From contig JASJOG010000254.1 of NCBI GenBank assembly GCA_030142905.1, positions 124,001 through 188,000 on the forward strand: DNA of 64,000 nucleotides. Reading direction: 5' to 3'. Position numbers and translations under genes: made by a program. This document shows, piece by piece, positions 12,673-25,600 of the stretch (within the stretch, counting starts at the first letter, position 1; the number at the start of each line of letters is the position of its first letter). The DNA is from Heliopora coerulea. Its lineage: Eukaryota > Cnidaria > Anthozoa > Scleralcyonacea > Helioporidae. Under the pieces are notes generated by a model. The model worked only from the letters and a program-made list of their open reading frames with translations. It was not told where the DNA came from and searched no databases.

Positions 12673-15600
12673 TCATGATAACCAATCCAAGTCATCGTCA
12701 TCGTCGTCGTCAAACAGAGGAGGAGGAGTTGGTTTAACACTTTCATCCTGTGACAAGATAAAGACTATTTATGAACCTAATAAGTAAAGTGGGCAAGTCA
12801 AAATGCATTTCCTAAGCCAGTGAACAGGCAAGAAGTAGGGTGAAAATGGGATAGGTTTGAAAGTTGGAGCGCCACCAGAGGTGATGATACGAGTAATTCT
12901 TTTTTTTTTTGTTTTGTATAGCAAGTTTTGTGCTATATAGCGTTTTGTCGGTATTTGTAGCAGGATATATGTTTTCCGAAGGTTTAGACGGTATGAAAAT
13001 TGAAAAATTTTCCAATGCCATCGACCGGGAGACGTTCCTCGCTTAGGAAGGCGTTAAAAAAATATAATCACTAAACATATAAAAATAATAATGACCACAA
13101 AAATACACTGGCGGCCAAAAAGAATCGATCATGTTAAGATTTATGTTACTTTCTGCTTACATAGGCAGACAAGAGGCACATCGTACACCAACAGCCTTCA
13201 GGGTTATAGTAATGAATGTTTTGGATAGATTGAGATGTGTCCCATATTATTTGTAGAGACATTCTGTTTTTAAACTATTTTATAGCATACGCTAATTGAA
13301 TTTCAAGTCTTACAAGGGTTGCTGACCTGTCACAAACTGAAAGATACGGAATAATGGGTCCAAAGAGAAGAATCAGTTTGGAAGATCGAGGAAAAGTGCT
13401 GGCATTATCCGAAGAAGGCTACACACAACGTGAAATTGTTGCTCGTGTGGGTTGTACTCAAAGCAGTGTCAGCGAAATCCTCAAGAAGAGACTCACTGCT
13501 AGTGTGAAAGATGCCAAGATCCCTGGACGGAAACGAAAGACATCTGAGAGAGAGGACAGGCCCATGGTAAGGAAAAGCAAGTCAAATCGCTACAAGACTG
13601 CACTGAGATGCTAATTGAACATGGTGTCAATATCTCGGTTTCCACCACCTAAAGAAGGCTTAGAGAGGCTGGTCTAAAGGGCTGCAAGCCCAGAAAGAAG
13701 CCTAGGCTTACTGGTCGCCATAAGAAGTCTCGATTACAGTTTGCACAAGCACACAAAGATTGGACGGCTGAACAGTGGTCCCAACTTATCTTCAGCGATG
13801 AATCAAGGTTTCTTCTTCATAGGAGTGATGGGCGTGTGTATGTCAGAAGAATGGCTGGCGAGGAACAAAAGGAAAGCTGCATTCAGACAACTGTCAAACA
13901 TGGACCTGGTGGCATCATGGTATGGAGCTGCATCAATGCAAGAGGTGTTGGCTGTCTTTCTAAGATAGAAGGAAAGCTCAATGGAGAACGATACATTGAT
14001 CACCTAAAAAATTCGCTTATTCCAACCAAACACATGCTGACCATACCAGATGGTTGGATATTCCAGCATGACAATGTAACTTGTCACACCTCCCGCCTTG
14101 TCAAAGGATGGTATAAGGAAGAGGGCATAACTTTTATGGAATGGCCAGCACAGTCATCCGATCTCAACCCTATTGAGAATCTATGGGACCAACTTAAGAC
14201 AATGGTCCAAGAGCAAAACCCTACCAATGTCACAGAACTTTGGAGTGCTGTAAAAGCTGCATGGCAAGGCTTTCCATTAGATAAGCTAATTACTTTAATA
14301 AATAGCATGCCTCGAAGGTGTAAAGCACTGATCAAAGCTCGTGGAGGAGCCACTAAATATTAAGATTTGTTTTCTGTTTGTTTTCGGTGTAATTACTTGT
14401 CATGACAAGATTTGTTACAATGTTTATGGTGTCACCATCTTTAGCTTCTGTGTGATCGATTCTTTTTGACCGCCAGTGTATAATCACTAAACAATATTTA
14501 AAGACACCCAGACAAAACCCTAACAAGGACCTTAGCATCAAACTAGTATTCACTACTTTCAAAATCAAAATCTTTTTCAGTTTCAAGGACCCGATTCCCA
14601 CAGCTTTAAAATCATTCGTAGTTTATGAATTTACTTGTGTGGGATGTAATTCCCGCTACATTGGTGAAACCTCTCGCCATTTCTCAACACGGATTTAAAA
14701 GCACACCTTAACTGATCGAAATTCTCACATCTTTAAACACCTCAATGACGAATATAACCTTCAACAACATTTACTGAGGCAAATAACTGTTATTTGTAAG
14801 TTAATTCTCGCTGGAATTTCTCAAAATAAAATTGGGCCCGACATTCTGCTTTACAATCGTTAATGCTAACAAAATCCACCGCCGCCTTTTCAACGTAATC
14901 GTAGAAAAAAAGCCCCGCAAAAAATGGAGAACATAGGCATCGTAATATAAACTTTAATCCAGTTCTAACGTTTCGTGCGCAACCACTTCGGCATTTGCAA
15001 AATTTTATGGTTACGCCCCATTTACGAAAAAAACTTGATTGTAATGTTGCTGAAAAAGGCTTAAAATCAGTAGAATAGGAGTCTAAAGTAGCGAAGAACA
15101 GCTGCGAGAGAAAACTAAGGAGTTAGTTGGTGCTTCTGTGTTTGCATCCTACATACCTCTCCCTTTTTCTCTTTTTTCATCGGAAGCTCCTTTCTTACAG
15201 GAGGATCAAATAATCCTTTCACATCATCTTCACTATCGCTCAATAATCTATAAACATGACAGGACATAGCAAAGAACAGTTTGATTAGTGGGCAAAAAGA
15301 AGATTTACTCATATGACTAACAAGCACACTTATTTGCAATGCTTCGAGAATTAGCATTATACGATATATTTCGCCCGACAAGATGCCAAAAAGAGAAAAA
15401 AAATAGTATAAGCTAAGGTGAACACAGACCACATTTTAAAAATAAACTTAACTAAACAGATTTGCTAATAACTTTCCATTCCCCAACGCTTTCTCAAGCG
15501 ACTTTTACGATGAAAACAAAATGGCCGTGTCAGTGTTTCGATTAAGCCGTTCGTGTGCTGATGCCATATTTATCAAAAAGCTCTGTTACGAACATCAATA

Positions 15601-16660
15601 ACTACTGTCAATTACTTTCAACCACGAAAACTAATCAATAAATACACATTCCAAAAACACAAAGCATTAAGCGGGTAATGAGGAATAGTTGATAATTCTA
15701 TTGTTTGAAGAAGAAAAATATTCTTACTCAGACAAACTCTGGCCTCCTTTCTCCTTAGTGTTTGTTTCATTAGATTTATCATCAACCGCTTCACTGCTGA
15801 CCACTTTCTCACCATCATTTTCATCCTGTCCATTTTTCGTTTCCTCATTTTCATCGCTATTATTAACATTATTTTTGAGTTCCTTGTTTTCCCCTAATTG
15901 TCCCTGACTATCATGCGCATCCTCCACGTTCTCAACGTCTGGTGATGGGTTTTCAACCATTAGGTCATCCATCGATGGTAAATCCGCTACGACATCACCC
16001 ACATGTTCTCCTGGTTCACCATTATCCGAAAGTATCCTGTTCCTGTCCTCCTCAGATGCCACGTCAGAGACCGTATCGACATCCTCCTCAGAGCCGTGAA
16101 TAGATACAACTGAAGCACCTTCAGTGTCCTCCTCAGATCCTTCGTTTTCGCGCACAGGTGAACGCAGTACAGTGTCCTGAGAGCCCGCGTCATCTGGCTG
16201 CGTTGGCTCGTTTACATCATTAACAGTGGTCGCAAGAACTGTTTTGTTGTCTTTTCTTTCGTTATCATTATCTTCATTCTCTCCCAGTTCTTTGCTGTCA
16301 CTATTCTCTCCACTGCCACCTTTATGTAAGGGAGAATTTCTTGAGTCATTCGAACTCCCTTCCAGTTCCTTTGTGTTGTCTACTGTCGTTTCATGTTCTT
16401 GCTTTTCGCCAGATCTATCAACTTCCGTAACTACATCTTTAACTTCTTCAGCTCCTTGAATATTTTCAACTTTTATCTGGGAACGCTTTTGTTCTTCTTC
16501 TCGATCTTCTTCTTCTTTTGGTTTTTCTTTCTCAGTTCTTTCTTCATCTTCGTCTTCTACATGTTCTCCCTCTTCCTTGTCTTCCTTTCCTCCCTCCTTC
16601 TCTTCCTCCTCTTCATCTTCATCCTCATCTTCTTCTTCTTCTTCTTCTTCCTTTTCTTCT

Positions 16661-16692
<32 letters not shown>

Positions 16693-19600
16693 ACTTTCGT
16701 CATCCTCTGTTCCACTTGTCAACTTTAACGTTACAGTCTAAAGAGAAAAAGTACGCTGTTCTCCGAATGTCCGGCTGTAGTTTTCGATCAGTTCTCTATT
16801 AATAGTTTCAAAACCCTTGTATATGAAAACGTTTTGTGATAATGAAATAGAAGTCTTTGCCGTGAACAAACCTTAATCACGTTAAGAGCAACGTTAATAA
16901 CAGTTGAGCCTTTGTAACTTTCGCCAGCCACAAACTCTTCTCGTATTTTGAAAAACACTTTATTCATTATTTGTTTGACCTGAAACAGCACAAATTCATG
17001 ATTATTCACAACCATAAGTGCATGCGCTAGTTCGGTTTTCGTTAACTTTCTTGTTTGTAAGTTAGTTCCCTTCGTTGGCTGCTCGATAACCCTTACCTCG
17101 TCCACAACTTTTTCTCTAGAAGGCTCGGCTTTTTGTTGAACTGTTTCTTCCTTCTCTTTGATAGCTTTCTGGTAACCCTCCCTAACAGCGACTTCTTTTT
17201 CCTAAAATAAGCAACAAATTAGTACGGGACACAAGACAGACGTACAATTCAAGGACTAAACGAATACAAACAGTTACACTAGGGCTCAGCTCGCTATCCG
17301 CTCTGTACGCAAAATGACGCTTGCTGATTGCCTCCTTAACCGAGCAATATGTTTTTCGTACAGACTAGCAAGTTTTGGCGGAAATAGCCAAGTAAACATA
17401 AACCACTACCTCGCAAAACAGGACGTTCGTTAAAAGCGTTGAAGAAACGAACCAAAAGTTATATAAAAAATTCCTTATTAACTTTATTTGTTCGGTCTGT
17501 ACACCATGCCTTCGGCTTTTTCTGTACAGACCTCGTTCCTTCGTCGCTCCATCTTTACGAAAACCTCAGGCAAATATTTACCGTACACACCTCGCACTGA
17601 GATATATATTTTGGAAACGTGGGAGCTTGGAGATATCTTGAATGATAGATGAACGTTTGTCAAGCTCTATCCTAAGAAAAACGATTTCTGAGCCCCAGAC
17701 AGTGATCGATTTTTCTGAGGATAGAGCTTGACGAACGTTCATCGTCGTTCGTCATTCCAGACCTCACATTCCATGAATAAGTAATCAATATTGGCAGGCG
17801 TAATCAAAAACTTCTTTAAAATGTTCGTGCATCATACCTTTGACAAATCATCCAGTCTCCTTTCGTACTCCTCTTTCATTTCAATACTCCTCATTCTCAG
17901 TTGGTGATACTAAAGAGAACGTGATTGAAGAGAAATACATATAACATTTAGCAAGGAAACGATTTTGGTAACTGCAAAAAAACGAAAGCAAAAATATCCA
18001 TCTTGGAACTTGATACTTAAGTAAACACAAGAAAAGACAGTATTCTGATGGTATACTAAATATTACCACCAATTCTGTGTCTTGTCTTGTGTTTACTTGA
18101 AAATCAAGTTCCAAGATGGGTATGTTCGGTTTAGTTTTTCTACAATACTTTCTTAAGTTGTTGGCTGGTTACTGTTTTTGGTAACTGTACATGATAACAT
18201 TTCACAATCATCTTCAGGGCAACAAGAAGAGTAAATGTCATGATTAACCTACACTACACGTTGAGAAACTCGAAGACGTAAGTTCTAATCTCGCTCAAGT
18301 CAACTTTTCTAGTTGACTTAAGCTCTGCAGGTGAATCACGAACTGTGCACATGACATAAAGTTTGCCTATTTTTCATTTCATAATAACACAGAGAAGGAC
18401 TTCACCTAAAGTTGACATAAAGCGCTTCGCTATTTATGTACTATATCATGGCTAAAAAGAGAATCAGGTGGGCTACGAGAACACACCAGCAAATATACAT
18501 ATGTCGAAAAGTAAAATAAATATAAAAAAATCAATGAAAATATTAATAAAATAAGTTGTATGAGCAAGAATAATCGACATCTCTGTGAAGTCTCAACAAG
18601 TGGGAGATATTAACCTAACTTACTTTCTTTTGAGTGTCGTCCAAGTCTTTTACTTTCTCTTGAAGTTCTTTCATTTCTTGCAAATTTTTACCTTGAGAAT
18701 TCTTTATAACTGCATACTGTAAAACAAATATATTTCTAGCAATCGTTAATAATAAAAAACAAAACTAAAAGTCAAACGAAGCGGGAAAATAACACGTTCA
18801 AAACACAAAAGATAGATTAAAATCTTGTGATACGTTCTCGATTTTGCAATTAAAGTGAAAAATTTAATTCTTTTGAATACTTCGAACATAGTGCTGTGAT
18901 AAGTCTCATAAACAAACAAACAATCAATAATTGCCTCGATTCTCAATTGGGAAAGTCGCATAAAATTGCCATATCTTGTGCATGAGCTCATTCAACATCG
19001 TAAAGATGGCATGACCATGTCCTTCACGAGCAAAAATAAACAAATGCTCAAGCAATTAATAAGTTGGGCCTCTAAATTCCTTGAGGAATTCTAATGGTGA
19101 AGGACAGGCGGATAAACAACTAAATTTTCCACCCACCTTTTCTTCGCTTTCCGATATCTTTTCCTTCAAGGCGTTGCATTCTTCGGCCAGTTCATCGCAC
19201 TTTTGTCGCCATTTTTTCTCAGTTTGGTTAACCATTTGTTTCGATTTCTCTTGCCACCTTGCTTCCATGTCTGTTTCAATTTCAGCAATCTACGATACAA
19301 TGAAAATATGAGAAGCTTCATTAGAAAACTATTTACATGTACTAGCAGCTTTAAACAGAATCCGTACAATGTGCAGTAGAGCAGTAGATTGTTTTGAACA
19401 CTGACGAAACAGTAAAGTCAAGTCGACAAGCACCTGTTGTGAAAGTGATGAGCTGCTTGAAGTCAATTCCCGACGATGTCTTTCTTTTAAGTTATTCAGT
19501 TCTTCCTGTTTTTTTGAATAAAAAACAAACACTTCCCCAGATTTACGTCATTAAAGGTAAAGGTAAAGTGTTATTATTTATACTGGATAACCCTATCAGC

Positions 19601-22600
19601 TACCTAAGCTGTTCTCCCTAGAGGTCTAGTAAGGGTCACCCATCATGGGTCCAGTGTACCTACAGGAGGAAACCGCAGTACCGTGCGTCATGTTGCCAGG
19701 GAAGATGAAGTTATGGAATTGAAAGAAATCAAATCAAGTGGAGAGGACTGACTTGGATAGGAGTGAAGTAAAATGTGAAGAATAGTGGCATTTAGTATAT
19801 AAACTGAGCTGACATGAAATAAGAAGTGAAGAAAAGTGGAGCAATAAAACAAAACGGAATGAAATAAAATGACAGGAAATGAAATAAAGTAAGGTGAGGT
19901 GAGTTTAAATGAAACGAAATATAGCAAAGTTTAGTTCGGTAATGTAAAATAATCTTAAAAAAAAAAACATTATATAGCATAAGCGAAGCGAATGTTACGC
20001 CCAGTAAGATAGATATAAGATGAATCTTACTATTATCACCCATATAGCACAGTCAAAATGCAGCCTTATCATCGGTTTTTACTCCTACCTCGTGACTAGC
20101 CTTTATTTCCTGCATTTCTTCATCCATCCTTTTCTTAGCATCCTGTTGTTTCTTTTTTCGATCGATCAAATTCTTTTCAAAGATAAAAAAAGTATGCCAC
20201 AAATCTCGTATGGTAAGTTGAGATTATCGTGTGGAGATTTGAATGTAACTAAACCAGCGCACTTTTTCGTTAAACAAATTAGGGAAGCCAAGATCTGCCA
20301 ATTGGAAGAAGATTTTGTTGAGCGTCGTAGCTGCAGAACCGAATTTACCGAGAGTGAGAATTCATTTCAGTTTTTAGCCAATTCACCTCCAAAATTCTTC
20401 CTTGTCTTGGTTAATTTTCCTATCTTTCTTTAAAGCAACAAAGAATCTTGGCATGAAAGAAACAGAGCATTAAACTATCGTACAAAAGTGCATCAAGCAT
20501 CAACAGACTTGAAGCCAAAAACATCTCGTCGATTTTCGACGAAGCCAAATTTAAAGAAATTTGAAAGCAACCGTCTTAGAACATTGATGCATTGCTATAA
20601 TGATGTAAGAGTTTCGCGAAGAGACTGATATGTTTTGTACAACAGTGTTTATGAAAAGATTACCTTTTCCAAAGTTTCTTTTTCTTGTTTCAAATCGCTA
20701 ACTACTTCTTCCAAGTTTACCAACTTTCCTTCGAACTTCTTGCGCTCTTGCTTCGCATTTTTCAACGCGGAGGAGACTTTTTCCAGCTCCTCTTCTTTCT
20801 CTAAATCAGAAAGTATCCCCACCCATTAACTCGAAATCTAAAAATGGCTTTTTGACAGTAGACCGAGGGAAACTTAGAAAACTACCAAATGTAGTCGGTT
20901 TTCCAATAGTATAACCTACTAGAGGCCAACACGGTACCTATAATCCTTGGTTAATTTTGCACCCTTTCTAAAATCCAACAGCTACTTGACCAGTATATAA
21001 TCACGACTAAATCTTAGAATTTCTTATAACTAGCTATCGAGAACCACTACTTAACCAAGACACGGAGTTTTTATGATTAGTTTTAGATTAATGATCATGT
21101 TTGGATAGGGTTAGTCCAGGGTGCAAGTGAAAGACCTCCCCACAGCTGCACCTGTTGTACGTTCACACTTCCAGATAAAAACCTTTCCGCGGAGAAAGAT
21201 CCCCGCCCCGCGCTTAGTTATTCCACTGCTGTACCTCTTTCAACATGGGGTAAGGATCCGCCCCCGTTTAGACAAGTTCCACAAGGCTTTTAGATAATTT
21301 CCAAATCAAACAGTTTGGTTTCATAAATAATTCAGAGGAAGGATACCAAAAGCCTGATTATTTCAGAAGTCACATGTACCACACCGTCTTAAGTAACGAA
21401 ACTCGTCTGTGAATAACTCTAGATATCTGAGAAAAGTAATGTAATAATAATATAAGAATAAGTAACATCGGTCGAATATGTCCGTATACTACGTAGCGTC
21501 CAAGTGTACTTCCTACCCGTTAAGTTTTCTTTCGTCGTCAAAAGTTCCGCTTTATTCTTGTGCATCTGGGAAGAAACTTTTTTCAGCTGTTCCCGATTAT
21601 CTTCATCCTGTTTTCGTACAATTTCTAATTCGGCTTCAAGTGTGGCCACGCTTTGTTTGTACATTCCCAATTGAGTTGACAACGTTGACTGTAAAAAAAA
21701 AAGTCAATATATTTGTGAGAAGACTTTGCTCTTCACCTCCATGTCGACTTGCACGAAAACCTGTCTCAACTATGGATGCTTGTACCACAACACAAACTAT
21801 AACTACAATCCTGGCCCATAATACCTGGGACAGCATTGCAAATGTCTCCCTGCTAACCGTACCAAAGACGAACGAGGGAATATCGCTCACTCTTCCTCCC
21901 CTGCCCCCCTCCATCAATGTTGTGTCAGTCCACCATGTAAGATGATCCTGGCTGTGTCACACGCAAAGCGAAAAATTGACCAAAAACTCGCAACATTGAA
22001 AGTGGGAGGGGGGGGTGTCAAAAGTGTGTTCATTTAAATATTGTCCCAATATTTTTGGCCAGGATTGTAGCTTCTAATCATTCATGTCCTCTGAACTGAC
22101 AGGCCAAGTTGTAATGGGAAAGTATCTGGCGAAGAATTCAAGGTCACTGGGTGCGATTTATCACTTCCGAAGAAAAGTTTAAGATGTTATGTCCACTAGA
22201 ATGCAAAACTAATAGCATTTTGCAGCAATAAAACCTTAACCCCCCATGGCTTTCTCAACGAATTTCCATCAAACGAAAGTTGACTAGGGGGGTACTGCCC
22301 TCCTCATTTATGATCCCGGGGGTACTGTACAGCTAGTAAAATTTAACTATTGTTCAAATATTGATAGCGCTGTTCATTGACTAGGACGTAGCAGCCGGAT
22401 GATCTATACGGCTTTGTACAAGCGGTTGCTGATCTAAAGAAAGGTACCGCTAAATGTCAAACGCTAAAAAGGCAACAGTCGCGAAAAATGCTTGGTACAA
22501 AAGGCCTGCTGTTATGAGGCACAATAAGATACATAAAGTAAATGTAAAAATATGGACGAAGCGTGGTCAGGCAAAGACATAATAAAATGATTTACCTGTC

Positions 22601-25600
22601 GAAGGCCACAGATCAGGTGGCCGAAAGCTCGTAATAATAAAAAAGTGTTTGGTCAAAGAACGTGTACATTTTATTATAAAGTAAATGGTTTGAACTCGGG
22701 AGAATCGGTACGTAATGATGATGGTAGATCGTCCAGGTTAGTTTAGTCTTGAGAAAGACTGTTGGTGACTGACATTTCGACGGCCTCAGTGGCAGTCATC
22801 TTCAGAGTCGTCAAATTCCTCTTTTTCGACTCGGAAGATGACCGCCGCCGAGGCCGTCGAAACGTCAGTCACCAACAGTCTTTCTCAAGACTAGACTAAC
22901 CAGGACGATCTACCATCATCAACATGTACTAATAAGATACATGCAAATTTTAGGTGATAACAAGATCGTATATTACAACTCGCACCCTCTCTCGCTCTAG
23001 CTCAACCAATTTGGATTGGGAATACGACGAACTTTGCTGTAAGCTTTCATTTCTCTGTTCCAGAAAGATGTTGCTCTGTTCTACATATCTGAAACACAAC
23101 AAAAGCCTTCTATAAGTTCTGCAAAATTGACCCACTCTAGAAGTGTTTCAAAGTTGTCGAATTTCTTACCTTTGACTTCGATGCAAGAGTTCGGAAATTT
23201 TTTCGTTCAGCATTTCAACTTTTGCGGTCTTTTCCAGATTTTCTTTTTTCATCCGCTCGTTTTCCTAAAAATATCAATAAATTCTCGATTGTTTTCCAAC
23301 TTTGTCTATTTTGTACTCTGCTCTCATTTTGGTATTCTTAAAGAGAAAGGGCACCAAATTTTGCTATGAAGTCCTACATAACTTTATTTCAACACTTGAT
23401 GAACATTACCGTATATACAAAGACAGGAAGCTTGTGGAATTCAATCATTTTACCTAATGTACAAATTTAGGTGTTTTATTTCTTTTTTTTTTCGCCCATT
23501 TATTCATGCTTACATATTAATTGATACTCGAGACACATTAACTTGGGAAATATGTATCACCAAATTAATTGCAGTGTTATACGAAGTCAACACAGTCAAT
23601 GATGTTACATTCTCCTACTCTAAAAGTTAACCCAGTGGTGTTGCGGTAGTAAACTATGTAAACACACTTGATTTACAGTTTAATAATCAGAGGTAGGTGA
23701 CCATTGGGTCAGGTGATTAGACTTAAACCAACTGAAGGAAGAGAAATGCTATAGCGGGTTACAGCAATGGCAGCTCTTCTCGTCCAGCTGGTTAATTATA
23801 CCTCGAGTTATTTTTAAGTCTTTTCAGGAAGCAAGCTCATATCTTAGACCTGTTCAAAAATGTAAAGCCTCGAAAGGAATTTATTGTCGCGTGTTTGTAT
23901 ACACTACTGTGCTATGTTGTATTCTCTAAAGCAAATAAAAGTCAATGTGATTGCATTGCAAACACAAATAAACGAATACAAATCTAAAATTAAATACAGA
24001 CACAGACGAACACGAACACGATCACACACGAATAACAATATGAACACCGATGCAAGTACAATAATCCAGCTAAAACTTGGACACTTTTAGTTCAGTTTAC
24101 TAGTCCGATGGCAATGTCCTGTCAACCCCAACTGTTTTAGTAATATAGTAATGGACATCAGGCAGCAACTTCAACGTCGAGAAATTTTGGCTTTACCTGG
24201 ACCAGTTTTACAATGCTGTTCATTAAAACAGAAGCTTCCATAACTGAATCACTGGAAAGACCAGGCGCTGCTGGCCGTATTGCTCCATGGTTGTCGTCGT
24301 TTGATTGTTTCAAGAGATCGAACTATAACATTACAAATATATACATAAACAAACAAGCAAGCAAGCAAACTAAATAATTAATTGATTAATTAATTAATTA
24401 ATTAATACATAAGTACAAACAGGTTATTCTCTGAACGTATGTTCCAAAGAAATCCATGTTTAACTAGAAACTGACAGGCAAAACGTAAAAAATTTAAAAT
24501 TTGGTAATTGCCGTGACTTATCGCAAAGAATGCCATAAATAAACAAATTACTTTTTCCAGGATTTTGTATGGAGCCACAGTAAAGTTCCTAAAATTTCAT
24601 CAACTATTGGATAATTCCATTTCGTAATTAAATCTTGAACGTTTTCGGTAAAAAATAATGCCACTACCAGTTATCGTAATTTTTCAAACCTTGTGTTCAA
24701 GACTGTCAATCTTCTCAGAAACTTTAGTGATTGCTTGACGGACTTCGTTTTGATGTTGTCGGCTTTCAGACATTAACAACGGCATCATGGCGTCACTGGT
24801 TCCGCTATGTGTGGAAGCTGGTTGCGGGCTGGGTTGAACTGGGGCAGCAGTAGGAAAAACAGGTTGTGTAGGCTGTTGAAATACTGGTTGAAATTGGGGG
24901 GGAGGCTGTTGGAAGCTGTATTGTCCAGGTTGTTGATACACCGGAGGTGTTTGAGGAAGTGGACTCTAGGATGGAGTAAAATGTATACTGGTGGTCAGTG
25001 AAGGTTTCAAAACGTTGAGCGGGAGACCTACCCCGCTTTGGAAATGCCGGTCGTTTCACTCATTACAAACACACCACAACCTAAATTACTAACCTCGAAA
25101 TAATTATCCATCATTCTAAGTAAGGGTGAGATACCGTAAGCAGATGCTCTAAGCTCAAATAGATCCCACGAGCGTACCCTGAGGGATCCATTTGGCTAAG
25201 AGCCGACGTTACCTAAATGACTTAGGGTCTGAATTGTTCATAATCTTAAGACGTTTTCACGGAAAAATAGTTATATGAGTAAGAGTGACATTGTAAGTGG
25301 TTCAACTGATGAAGTAGTATGAAATACTTGAATTTAAGACCGATCACGTCGACACAGAAGATTAATGCGTTTTACCTCATTGTAACTTCACTAGTGTTGA
25401 CTGCCTGCCGTGTAGTTTTTAAGTACACAAACACTTAAGATAGCATATCTCATCAAGAGAATAACATTAATAATACATAACGGATGAAGTGCAATTTAGC
25501 GGATGCCTGAATTAAGTATGGAATCGCGCGCTTAACTAACCTTACCCTAACCAAGGTCAGCGGTCTGTCTGCGTCCGTTAAATTGCACTTTAGCCTATAT

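Noticed and set aside
16226..16802. Plus-strand Ser/Leu/Phe-rich frames
   Set aside because: They are the antisense of the Glu-rich FKBP15 exon 28.
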